From Oscarella lobularis (taxonomy: Eukaryota > Porifera > Homoscleromorpha > Homosclerophorida > Oscarellidae), in the NCBI RefSeq assembly GCF_947507565.1, contig NC_089189.1, positions 124,001 to 188,000 on the forward strand: DNA of 64,000 bases, read 5' to 3'. Made by a program: the position numbers and the translations under genes. The notes under the pieces were generated by a model. That model worked only from the letters and a program-made list of their open reading frames with translations. It did no database searches and had not been told where the DNA came from. Shown in pieces: positions 23,008 to 33,663 of this stretch (positions within the stretch are counted from its first letter, which is position 1; each line of letters opens with the position of its first letter).

Positions 23008-24006
23008 ATGGCGTTCTCTTGGTCCGACGAAATGTTTGACGACTTCTTTTCGGATCCCTTCTTTCGGTACGTACGTCTCCACAGCGAAAGAACGAACAGC
23101 AACGCTACATTTATTGATTTTTCGCCACAGTGGCTTTCCCGACAAGGAAACAATGGGATTCGGCCGTCGCGCACTGCCTCGAACACGAGAACAACGCTTC
23201 GACGACAGAAAACAAAGAGGAAAACGCGAAAAAGACATCGAAAAGGTCAGGAAAAATCGAGAACGTTCCACAACCACGTGACCATGTATACACAGAGAGG
23301 CGAACGCGATTGGATGACGATGATGGATCCATTCAAAAGAATGAACGACCTGATGAAGGCAAAAAAAATGCAAAAAAATAAATTAATAATTATTATTTGG
23401 GTGGGTTTTAGTCGCACGTGTCTTCGGACGATCCCAATGCATACAGCTTCACTTCTTCGTCATTTCAGTCCTATTCCAAAACAGATAAAGGAGAGCCAAA
23501 AATATATGAGGCCACCTCTTCGACTAGAAAAGCTCCCGGAGGGGTAAACAAGTCAATTTTTAAAATATATCTCTATTTATCGATATTATTTCCTTAGATT
23601 AAAGAGACTCGAAAAAGTGTGAGGGATTCGGAGAGAGGAGTGGAAAAAGTCCACATTGGTCATCACATAAGTATTTTAATAACTAATTATTATTTTGTAT
23701 TTATCCGGTCTTTTTCTAGACGATCGTGCTCACATCATGGAACGATCTGTGAACAAGAAAACGGGAAATCGTAAGGAGAAGCAAAATTTTTTAAACATGC
23801 AAGAAAGTATAGCCATCAATAATAAATGACTCTATTTATTAATTTTTTTCTTCTAAGGTGATGGACCAAAATTCGACGAAGAATGGCAAAAACGAACGAG
23901 AGAACACAATAAATTGATGATGACGTCAGAAAGGGCAAGGGGGTCCCTCCCACGTGGCGAGCCAAGGAGAAGGGAAATTGGTTTGGGAAGGAAAGCGAAA
24001 TACTAA
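23008..24006 (+). CDS. MLF: myeloid leukemia factor (MLF1/2 family)
   Basis: Exons give the MLF core in order: N-terminal FDDFFSDPFFR (23035-23066), GFPDKETMGFGRRALP, RDWMTMMDPFKRMNDLM, DPNAYSFTSSSFQSYSKTDK, IYEATSSTRKAPGG, IKETRKSVRDSERG, VHIGHHI, DRAHIMERSVNKKTG, EFDEEWQKRTREHNK, ending GRKAKY. This matches the conserved central and C-terminal parts of MLF proteins, which bind 14-3-3 and act in nucleus and cytoplasm, including as chaperone cofactors. ATG 23008 is used; ATG 23032 in the same frame is equally possible. One intron (start about 23360) fits only with a GC donor (AAG/GCAAAA) and a TTTTAG acceptor. The gene is convergent with the small gene at 24100-24327. Confidence 0.9.
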
Positions 24007-24099
24007 ACCTTTATATGTGTCTACTGTGTTGACTCTTCTTCATATAAAAAAGCACGCGTAGCCCCGTATATCCGTAAGTCGATGTACCTGATTTTCTCT

Positions 24100-24327
24100 T
24101 CATTTCTCTTCGTACATCCACTGATCGCGTTCGATATCGACGATCATATCGCGTAGGCTTTCCATTCGTCGAGCGTGGGCTTCTCGTTCGATCGCGTTCA
24201 AGCTCGAACTGACTTCCGCTTCGACGAGAGCCAAATTGTACATCTTCTTCTTCCGCCACGACTCGTTTGCTCCTCCTTGATCGGCGGGGCGACTTCGCTT
24301 GTCGCTCTTCGCAACGCTTCGTCTCAT
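24100..24327 (-). CDS. small helical protein, possibly APC/C subunit 16
   Basis: This is a 75-residue single-exon ORF (ATG 24327). Its basic N-terminus (KSDKRSRPADQG) is followed by a long amphipathic helix (YNLALVEAEVSSSLNAIERE, ARRMESLRDMIVDIERDQW) and the end MYEEK. The pattern of RMExL, then an acidic helix ending in DxW plus an aromatic residue resembles the conserved C-terminal part of ANAPC16, the smallest subunit of the anaphase-promoting complex, which is also short. The assignment rests on a short motif only. It is convergent with MLF, 93 bp away. Confidence 0.4.
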   Translation of the reverse strand: MRRSVAKSDKRSRPADQGGANESWRKKKMYNLALVEAEVSSSLNAIEREAHARRMESLRDMIVDIERDQWMYEEK

Positions 24328-24892
24328 TGCAAGCGCAAACTAACGAGCTTCTTGTCACGTGTCTATTAATTAATTAATAACCCAAACTAAACCACTGATT
24401 CAATAACTTGTACTGTCACGTGCCTAACTCCTGTAATTAACTCACCGATTCAATAGCTTGCACAGTCACGTGCCTATTAATTGATTGATTCAATCACGGA
24501 TAACCTGAAATAAAAATTATTTGGTGGTGCTGGTGCTGGTGGTGCTGGAGGTGCTGGAGGTGCTAGTGGTGTGGAGGTGCTAGTGGTGTGGAGGTGCTAG
24601 TGGTGCTGGAGGTGGTAGTGGAGAGGTGCTGGAGTGGTACTGAAGGTGCTGGAGGTGCTGCTGATGTTGCTGAAGCTGATGAGATGCTGATGCTGATGGA
24701 TGATGATGGGGGACCTAGCTATACCTAGCTACCTAGCTACCTGACTAGTAATAATTAATTAATTGATTAATTACTATAAGTTTAAATAATTAGTTATGCA
24801 TTACCTTCTTTCTTGGCCCGACGAGGATGAGGCGGCTGCGTCGTCTTCGGTCTGCCAAGAGATGAAAAAATTAATAAAATTTGCTAAGAACA
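24328..24892. repeat. spacer with GGTGCTGGA microsatellite
   Basis: Three diverged copies of a TGCACAGTCACGTGCCTATT-like segment lie at 24350-24490. A GGTGCTGGA/GGTGCTAGT trinucleotide-rich tract follows (about 24527-24700), then GATGCTGAT repeats and ACCTAGCT repeats (24714-24745). A putative exon (about 24805-24855, minus strand, RPKTTQPPHPRRAKK) belongs to the module array to the right. No other gene is supported. Confidence 0.7.
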
Positions 24893-25660
24893 TTAGCGCG
24901 ATCTTAGGCTGCTGACGACTTGAGGCGCTGGCGTCCCCGACGGCTTGCGGCAAGGCGCACCTAAACTGAAACAAAAGGCAGTAAACGAAAAAATGCGCAC
25001 TCTATACAGAGGACCTCTGAGGCAGATGGCTTCGTCTACATCCGTCGTCTTCGTCCCACGTGTGACGTCCAACCTAAATCTGAAGAGAAGCCAGCAAGGG
25101 AAAAAACAAACGGTCCATACAGATACCTCTGAGGCAGATGGCTTCGTCCACATCCGTCGTCTTCGTCCCGCCCACGTCCGCATCTAGAACTCAAAAAGCG
25201 CAAGCAAGTGAAAAACGTGAGCATTCTATACAGATACCTCGTGCCTTCGTCCCCATCCTTCACTTACCGTCGATCTTGACCTTGGGCCCCCTCTCGCCAA
25301 CCTAAATCTCAAAAGCAGCAAGTACAGGAAAAAACAAGCGCTCTATACAGATACCTCTGGGTCAGCTGGCTTCGTCTACATCCGTCGTCTTCGTCCCACG
25401 TATGACGTCCAACCTAAATCTCAAAAGAAGCCAGCACGGGGAAAAAACAAGCGGTCTATACAGATACCTCTAGTATTGCCGGCTTCGTCCACATCCGTCG
25501 TCTTCATCCCACGTCTGCATCTAAAACTCAAAAAAGAGCAAGCATGGGGAAAATGTGGGCATTATATACAGATACCTTGTGTCTTCGTCCCAGTCCTGCG
25601 ACGTCTTTGACGGGGCGTAGCACTCTTCCTCCGCGTCGGCGACGTCCTGCCAAAGCAAAG
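24805..25660 (-). repeat. tandem exon-intron modules of an unidentified basic protein gene
   Basis: This is an array of about 110-bp modules. Each has an acceptor-like TTTAG, a 55-75 nt exon-like core containing GGGACGAAGACGACGGATGT, and a GAG/GTATCTGTATAGA donor. Modules at about 25010, 25120 and 25231 correspond to those at 25350, 25460 and 25570, giving a higher-order repeat of about 340 bp. The right-hand module can read as a basic AT-hook/H1-like peptide (SPTRRKSATPRQRRRRTGTK), and the left end reads RPKTTQPPHPRRAKK, both suggesting a DNA-binding or nuclear tail. Some modules hit stops in every simple splice frame, so I cannot give a single reading frame. It could be a repeat-expanded gene or a decaying one. 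Confidence 0.5.
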
Positions 25661-25776
25661 ATGAAGTAGAAAAATGACGTCAAAAATTGTATTGATTAAT
25701 TACTTATATAAGTACATAATATTATTTATTTATTTATTTATTCCTCTAATTCCTCTACCCTAACTGCCTCTAAGAT

Positions 25777-25912
25777 GATGACGTGTAGATGACGTGTAGA
25801 TGACGTGTAGATGACGTGTAATTGGCGAAAATGAAGTGTAAATAGAGAAAATGAAGTGTAAATGGAAAAGGAAGCATGCTATAGAAGAATGAAGTGTAAA
25901 AATGAAGTGAAG
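25777..25912. repeat. 11-bp GATGACGTGTA tandem repeat
   Basis: Four perfect head-to-tail copies of GATGACGTGTA (25777-25820) are followed by a related, more diverged AATGAAGTGTAAA repeat to about 25910. Each unit contains a CRE-like TGACGT. It lies in the spacer upstream of the first F-BAR gene. Confidence 0.85.
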
Positions 25913-27010
25913 GCTGATAAATGAAATAATGACAGGTGGAAGGTGATCTGAGTGGGAGGTTCACTGGCAAAATAAAATCTGTCTTGACATCGACAGATAT
26001 GTACCTAAAACGGGCAACAGTTAAGACAGATGCAATAATTAAATGACCGGCACAATCCACGTGACATACTGACCTCTCCCCCGCTCGCTCGGAGGCGGGG
26101 TCAAGCTGCGAACACGAACGAAAAATCGCCTTACCGTAGAGGCTTACCTAAACTCGCCACGCACACTTCCCTAGCATCACCGCATCTTCAGCTTTTCCGA
26201 TTCAATGATTGCAAAGAGCCTAAAAGGGGACCCCTCTCGATAAACGATAGTACGAGACGTAAACGTTGCTAAGAGACGCGCGCGGAGCAGCGAACGTCGC
26301 GAACGACGCACTGAGCGACGCACGTGGCGAAGAAAAGCCCTCGCACGCCTCTAAAAAAACACCAGGCGAAGCACAAACCTGCAGGCGTGACGACAGGCTG
26401 CGTGCGTGGCTTCTGCAGCGTCCGTTCGCCTTCCGATCGAGCGAGAAGCGAGCGAAGAATCCGCGTGGCTGCTGCTCCGCTATCTGCACGAATGATGTCT
26501 GCTGTTGTCTGCGATTGCGTGAGACGAAATATTAGAAGGCGTTTTGAAGCGTGCGATTGACGTCCTATGCAAGATAGGAAAATATAGTCACGTGCTTATT
26601 TAACCTGTACGTCTTTTACGTCATCGTGACGCTCGCGGAGCTGCCGAACGCTTTCTCCGCGGTTAGAAGCCGCGAGAACACAGCGCAACGCTCTACTGCA
26701 AAGTCTCATTCTTCAGACGCAGGTGTATAAGCCTGAGCCCCTTTTCGAGGCAACGCGAGCGAAGCAAGGCGAATATCGACAGCAGAACGTCGCACAGTAT
26801 GAGAAAATGGTACTCAGTCTCAACCAAACTCTAGTCTAGTTCTTAGTTGCACCCTATGGCTTCTGTATACGTTTTTGATCCGGGTGACGGGTGACGTAAC
26901 ATGTAAAACCTGATATCTTTTTCTTGCTAACAAAAGAATCATTTGATATATATAACTCGATAGGAAACTGCTTGTCATTCTTTCCCTCAAGCAAGTCAAC
27001 TGAAGTCATA
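25913..27010. other. 5' region of F-BAR gene 1
   Basis: There is no supported coding gene here. The part from about 26450 to 27010 is repeated at about 30050-30610 in front of the second F-BAR gene (shared GCTCCGCTATCTGC, GAGACGAAATA, CACGTGC.TATTTA, CTCATTCTTCAGACGCA, CCGGGTGACGTAACA blocks). It therefore marks the left part of the tandem duplication and probably holds the promoter. Confidence 0.6.
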
Positions 27011-30000
27011 ATGACGTTCGAGTCCGATTTCGAGTTCGTATTCAAACTCGCCGATCTTCCAGACAGCGATTGCAACGATATCGTTCGATCGAGTCTCAAA
27101 GGAACGATTCGATTCGGCGAAACAGGTCAGGTGACCTCTCGCGCTTCTGGGACCATCCTGCTCAAAACCCGACTCCTAGTATCAGATTTCATGAAAAAAC
27201 TCGGTCAAACATACGAAAAATTCAGCAGCGATTTAAAAAATTTAGTGCGAGGCTTCAAAAAACGCAGCGACGATTCCAAAAAGGAAAGGTACGTTTATCA
27301 CCATAGCAACAAAAATCGCACACATCATTGTGGCCGAAGATTTTCCTGGCAAGGCCACTTGTATCGATTCTGGGAAGTTCTTCTCGCCGAAGTGGGCGAA
27401 GAAGCCAAGGTGGGGCCCCAATGCTTTTTATTTATTTATAAGATTATTGTGCCTTGCATAAATATATGGGATGACCACTTCCTATATATAGGACTTCTCT
27501 CGTCTCGCTTCGAATCTTGATCAGAGCGTTGCTCAGCCTCTCGCAGACGCGTGCGCAAGCCGAAAGCTTCTCTACAAAAAGGTATTCCCTATAAAAACAA
27601 TCAAATTTGCATCTACGATGGGATTCCTTCCAGATGATTTCCTATAAGGATCAGATGGAGGAGAACATCAAGAAGTCGTGCGAAACCGTTTCCAAGACGT
27701 TGAAAGAGTGCGACGATGAATGGGCAAAGAAATCGTCAAAGGTTCAATAATATTTATCTAAGGGGATGCGTCACGTGATGACGACTTCCTCCACGTAGCA
27801 AGATAGTCTAAGTGTACGCTATCATCGCACTCACAATGATTATCTTCTCGCTCTTTGGGGCTCTAATGCGCTCATTACAAATCATTACAGAAGTGAATTG
27901 CCTGATTTTCTGAGGGTAATAGCCATAAACGCTAGTTACTTATTATTTATTGGCTACGTTTAGGATATAATGGATATTCGCCTCGACGTTTCTGAGTTTG
28001 TTAAAGCGAAATTCGATGGCATGCTTGGCTTGACAAAAAATTCAGTATGACGTCAAAAAAATTTGATTTTATATCTAATCTTTTGTCTAAGTGGTCTGCA
28101 ATTTCTGAGCGTCTTGGCCACGTTTTGGCGACGTGTAAAAAATTGAATTTGACGGGTGAAGCGAAAGCGTTTATGGAATCAAGTCCCGTACGTCAAATTC
28201 AGCCAATGTTGACACTGCCACTGAACGTGTATCAACAGCCAAAATCAGCCGGAAGCGTAACGGAAAAAATCCGAGAGTTTCTAATAAAAATTTTAAATTT
28301 TTTTAAGGATTATATATATGGTGAAGAACTTGCTGTCGATCCAACTTTAGAAAGAGACATTCAAAATTCTTCTCAACAAGTAAACACAGACTTCCTATTA
28401 GGAATATCTTGACTAATTATTTATCCCAAGTCGACGACATTGATGGCTTCGTTGAGAGACAAAGAAACGGAGCTAGAATCAGCGATGGACGTGCAGAGAT
28501 GGTACGACTTCATTTCTATAAGGAACTATAGGTTAAATAACGTTTAGTTACGCCGAACAACACGGTAAGAATAGTCAGCCTCAGTCTAGTGGACCCCTGG
28601 AGGAGCAAGTAATTGAAATCAAACAGCAGATGCGAATGGCTCGAAGCCAACTCGCAGTCAACAACGAAAAGGTAAAAACTAATAAATAAAATAAATAAGT
28701 ATTTGATCGAAAAAGTAAAAACTAATAATGAATATATGATTAAAATGGTAATTTTAATTTAGTTAGAGAAACTTCGTAAGGGGCAGTTTAACCGCAATCG
28801 TGCGTCTTCCGTCACGTCTCTCGATTACTCATCTTGGCCTCACACGTTCGAACAGCGCAGTTTTGGGAAACTGTCGAATTGCGCTCACTGCGGAAGTCTT
28901 GTCAAGGGTTAAAACAATAAGTCATAATTTCAACAGATTGCGCAATGTTTTTTCAGGACTTTTTCATCAGGGACTCCAATGCAAAGTGTGCAAAATCAAA
29001 GTTCACGAAAAATGCAAGACCAAAGTGGAAGGATGCAAACAGGCATAGTTATCCCAGTAATATTTAATTTTTTAATTATATACCTAGCAAGCTTCGATGG
29101 CTCTAAACGAAAGAAGAATGTCAGGTGCTTCTCTAGGAGAAGGAGCGTCCCCTTTCGCCGCTATTGCTCTCACTAAAAACGACTCCTATATGCCCACAGT
29201 CGAAGGCAAGCCTCTAAATAATAATTAAAAAATAAATACATTTATTGATAATTAAGGCGTTGAAGCGGATAAATATTCGACGATTGACGAATCGAGCGAA
29301 AGCGAGGACTGCGAGTATTCGTACGTAGACGTGACGCGAAAATTGGGTCCCCTACTTATTGCGCGAGCCAAGTCGAATCTCGCTGCGGAAAAAACGCGTC
29401 CCGCACCCGTGCGTCACTCGCAAAGCGAAGAGACTTTTAAAAAACCAGGCATTCCAATGTTAGGTCGGATTACAATAACCTATAGGATTGGCCCTTTCGA
29501 TTTATATTGAGTTATGTAGAGAGAGGTAACAGCGACTCGCTCACAGACGGAGACTATTCGTACGTTAGTGCAGTGTTTGACGAAAAGCCAAAACGCGAGA
29601 GAAAGAGGTCCAATACTGAAGGTATATATATACATATGAGAAATTGCGGCTCTTCTTCAATAACTCGCGATTCAGGATCACTGGCACTGTGTGTAACATC
29701 GCCGCCAAAGCCTCCTGTATCTCCCAAGCCTCCCAAACGCAATGCACCGAAATCCACGCCTCCACCACAAAGTAAATCATTTAAAAAAAATTATTTGATT
29801 AGCAGCTAATTAATTTTTTCGCGCAGACGGAAGCGACGTAAGTTTTAGAATATGCATTCCCCCCCCTTCCCCCGCGGTACTTTTTCTTCTAGGAAGAGAG
29901 CGGTAAAGAACCCGAATACATGTCTCTCAAGTAAGTATAACTAATTAATTAATTAATTAATCAATGAAAAAATTCTAAAAGTAGTCCTTTTATTAGAGAA

Positions 30001-30039
30001 AAGTTGCTTACCTTGGAAAAAGCGATGTCCTCTCGCTAG
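27011..30039 (+). CDS. F-BAR and C1 domain adaptor protein, copy 1
   Basis: ATG 27011 opens MTFESDFEFVFKLADLPDSD. Helical F-BAR segments follow: VSDFMKKLGQTYEKFSSDLK, SWQGHLYRFWEVLLAEVGEE, ASNLDQSVAQPLADACASRK, YKDQMEENIKKSCETVSKTL, ISERLGHVLATCKKLNL. After a linker comes a C1 zinc finger (HTFEQRSFGKLSNCAHCGSL, GLFHQGLQCKVCKIKVHEKC, then C) at about 28830-29040. The C-terminal third is unstructured. It has tyrosine motifs (CEYSYVDV, GDYSYVSAV, EYMSL), a proline-rich stretch (PPKPPVSPKPPKR, 29700-29740), and ends EKLLTLEKAMSSR. F-BAR domains bind and bend membranes, and C1 may bind diacylglycerol or lipid. The YxxV and PxxP motifs suggest SH2 and SH3 partners. No RhoGAP or SH3 domain is seen, unlike HMHA1/GMIP or Bzz1. 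Confidence 0.75.
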
Positions 30040-30610
30040 CGAGAGAGGATTCTGCGTGGCTGGTGCTCCGCTATCTGCGCGATTAATTACTTTAGTGTCT
30101 GCTTTTGTCGCGAGACGAAATACTACAGTAGAAGGGGTTTTGACGCGTGTGATTGACGTCCTAATTAGGAATTATAGTCACGTGCGTATTTACTCTTTTA
30201 CGTCATCACCCTCGCGGAGTTGCAGAGCGCTTTCTCCACGGTTTGGAAGCGGCGAGCACACAGCGTAACGCTCTACTGCAAAGCCTCATTCTTCAGACGC
30301 ATGTTTATAAACCGGGGCCCCTTTTCGGGGTAACGCGAGCGAAACATGGACAACAGAACGTCGCGAAGCATTTCGACGTCTCATCCAAGCTCAAATAAGA
30401 AAAGGAAAGGGTACGTAGTCTCAGTCCTAGTAGCCAATCCTCCAGTCTAGTTCTTAGTTGGGCCTGCACTCTACGGCTTCTGTATCTCATCCGGGTGACG
30501 TAACACGTAAAACCTGTCATCTTAAAATGATTTGATATATATGATAGGAAACAGTTGTCCATTCTTTCTCTCGAGCTAAGTCATCTCAGCGCGCTTTATC
30601 TCCCAAAATA
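30040..30610. repeat. duplicated 5' region of F-BAR gene 2
   Basis: This is the second copy of the sequence upstream of F-BAR gene 1. It begins immediately after the stop codon of copy 1 (CGCTAGCGAG), so the duplication unit (about 3.6 kb) abuts head-to-tail. The CACGTGCGTATTTAC element, the GAAGC-GGCGAGCACACAGCG block and the GGTGACGTAACACGTAAAACC block are retained. Confidence 0.7.
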
Positions 30611-33553
30611 ATGACGTTCGAGTCCGATTTCGAGTTCGTCTTCAAACTCGCCGATCTTCCAGACAGCGATTGCAACGATATCGTTCGATCGAGTCTCAAA
30701 GGAACGATTCGGTTCGGCGAAACAGGTCAGGTGACCTCTCTCGGACCATCTCATAAAAAAACCCCGACTCTCCTAGTATCGGATTTCATGAAAAAACTCG
30801 GCCAAACATACGAGAAATTCAGCAGCGATTTAAAAAATTTAGTGCGAGGCTTCAAAAAACGCGGCGACGATTCCAAAAAGGAAAGGCAAGTTGATCGTCA
30901 TAGCAACGAAAATCGCACACATCTTTGTGGTCCAAGATTTTCCTGGCAAGGCCACTTGTATCGATTCTGGGAAGTTCTTCTCGCCGAAGTGGGGGAGGAA
31001 GCCAAGGTGGGGCCAAAGCTTTATTTATTTATAAGATTATCGTGCCTGGATGTCCGCTTCCTCCTTTCGCGTGTAGGATTTCTCTCGTCTCGCTTCGAAT
31101 CTTGATCAGACCGTTGCTCAACCTCTGACTGATGCGTGCACGAGTCGAAAGCTTCTCTACAAGAAGGCATTCGTTATATAAACAATGAGCATCTTTAATT
31201 GAAGTGGAGTGATTTATTCCAGATGACTTCCTATAAGGAACAGATGGAGGAGAACATGAAGAAGTCGTGCGAAAGCGTTGCTAAGACGCTGAAAGACTGC
31301 GACGACGAATGGGCAAAGAAATCGTCAAAGGTTCAAAATAAAAGAAATATTTATGATAACGAGTCACGTGGCGATATAGCAAGATAGTCTAAGTGGACGC
31401 TATCATCGCACTCACAATGATTACCTTCTCGCTTTGTGGGGTTCTAATGCTCTCATTACAAATCATTACAGAAGCGAATTACCGGATTTTTTAAGGGTAT
31501 TAGTATTAATCCTAAACGCTATTTAATTATTAATTATTATTAGGATATAATGGATGTTCGTCTCAATGTTGATGAATTTGTTAAAGCAAAATGCGCTGGC
31601 ATGCTTGGCATGACAAAAAGCACAGTATGACGTCAAAAAATTGCATTTATATTTTATATTTTTTTGTCCAAGTGGTCTGTGATTTCTGAGCGTCTTGGCC
31701 ACGTTTTGGCGACGTGTAACAAATTGAATTTGACGGGTGAAGCGAAAGCGTTCATGGAATCGTGTCCCGTACGTCAAATTCAGCCAATGTTGACGCTTCC
31801 ACTGAACGCCTATCAACAGCCGAAATCAGCCGGAAGCGTAACGGAAAAAATCCGAGAGTTTCTAATAAAATATTTCGAATTTTTTCAAGGATTATATATA
31901 TGGTGAAGAACTCGCTGACGATCCTACTTTGGAAAGAGACTTACAAAATTCTTTTCAACAGGTAAACACGGAATCCTTATTAGGAATACATGTATCTAGA
32001 CTAGTTACTTATCCTAAGTCGACAACGTTGATGGCTTCGTTGAGAGACAAAGAAACGGAGCTAGAATCAGCGATGGAAGTGCAGAGATGGTGGACACCTA
32101 AACCCTTTAATTTCTATAGGCAGCCATTAATTAAATAACGTTTAGTTACGCTGTACAACAGGGTAAAAGTGGTCAGCCTCAGTCTAGTGGTCCCCTGGAG
32201 GAACAAATGATGGAAATCAAACAGCAGATGCGTATGGCTCGAAGCCAACTCGCAGTTAACAACGAAAAGGTAAAAACTAATAAATAAATAATACTTAATT
32301 AAGTCGTAGATTTTGCGTTCAGTTGAAGAGACTTCGTACAGGGCAGTTTGATCGCGATCGTACGTCTTCCGTGGCGTCTCTCGATTTTTCAACTTGGCCT
32401 CACATGTTCGAACAGCACAATTATATGAAATTGACGAATTGCGCTCACTGCGGAAGTCTTCTCAAGGGTTATAACAATAATAAGTGGTATTGTTTATAAA
32501 TTATTTTTTCTCAGGACTTTTTCATCAGGGACTCCAATGCAAAGTGTGCAAAATCAACGTCCACGATAAATGCAAAAGCAAAGTGGACGGATGCAGAGAG
32601 GCATAAATATTCCAAATATCATAATCTTTTTAAATTAAATATCTAGCTCGAATCAATTGCCCGAAGCGAAAGATCAATGTCCTCTTCTTCTATAGGAGAA
32701 GCAGCAGAGAAAGTGTCGTCCAATTTCGCTGCTATGGCTCTCACTAAAAACGACTCCTATATAACGACAGCCGAAAGCAAGCCTATAAATTAAATACGCG
32801 TTCATATCTAATAATAAAAGGCGTCAAAACAGATACGTATTCAACGATTGACGAATGCGAAGAGTCCGAGTATTCGTACGTGGACGTGACGCGAAAATTT
32901 GGTCCCATGCTCATTGCACGAGCCAAGTCGAATCTGCCGTTGGAAAAATCGCGTCCCAAACCCGTGCGTCACTCGCAAAGCGAAGAAACGCTAAGAAAAC
33001 CAGTCGTACCAGTGTTGGGTGAAATTACATGAATATATAGATTTTTCTCTAAGTTGCATAATGTATTGTAGAGAGAGGCAACAGTAACGACTATTCGTAC
33101 GTTAGTACAGTGTTTGAAGAAAAGCCAAAAGGCGACAGAAGGAGGTCGAATACTGAAGGTATGGTGGAGGAAACTTGCAGCACGAATTAACCTGAGAATG
33201 ACGTCATCCAGGATCACTAGCACTGAGTGTATTGACAAGTCCAAAGCCTCCCGTATCTCCCAAGCCTCCCAAACGCAATGCACCGAAATCAAAACGTAAA
33301 ACACTTAATTAAAAAACTAATCAATTAGCAACTAATCATTTTTTTCGCGTAGCCGGAAGTGACGTAAGTTTTATCGCAATTTTCTCCCCCCCCCCCCCCG
33401 TGATACTTTTTCCTCCAGGAAGACAGCGAAACCGAGCCCGAGCTCCTTTCCGTCAAGTAAGTATAATTAAAACCAGCAATTCGACAAGTAGAGTCCCCTT
33501 TATTAATTAGAGAAAAGTTGCTTACCTTGGAAAAAGCGATGTCCTCTCGCTAG
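30611..33553 (+). CDS. F-BAR and C1 domain adaptor protein, copy 2
   Basis: This is a tandem paralogue of the gene at 27011-30039 with the same exon order. The first exon is almost identical (MTFESDFEFVFKLADLPDSD), and the F-BAR helices are retained (DFMKKLGQTYEKFSSDLKNL, YKEQMEENMKKSCESVAKTL, ISERLGHVLATCNKLNL). The C1 domain is at about 32380-32600 (HMFEQHNYMKLTNCAHCGSL, GLYHQ-type Cys pairs retained, VHDKCKSKVDGC). Tyrosine motifs EYSYVDV and DYSYVSTV and the PPKPPVSPKPPKR block are present, with end EKLLTLEKAMSSR. The acidic exon reads SETEPELLSVK where copy 1 has GKEPEYMSLK, so one tyrosine motif is lost. Near 33180-33240 the coding frame is harder to follow than in copy 1. A C-tract (about 33384-33400) lies in its last intron. 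Confidence 0.72.
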
Positions 33554-33663
33554 CAGCTCGGACATATAGACTACTATTTCAACAATAATAATACGTACAT
33601 TACTAAATTCTAGAGTTTTTTCTTTTCATCTGTCTAGTCTACGTTTTCCCTCTTCTATTTGTT

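Noticed and set aside
23008-23547. 179-codon continuous ORF at the MLF start
   Set aside because: It reads through two introns. The conserved MLF protein needs splicing into the neighbouring frames.
24893-25660. CRISPR-like array
   Set aside because: The units carry splice-site-like borders and are similar along their whole length rather than alternating constant repeats with unique spacers, and the sequence is eukaryotic.
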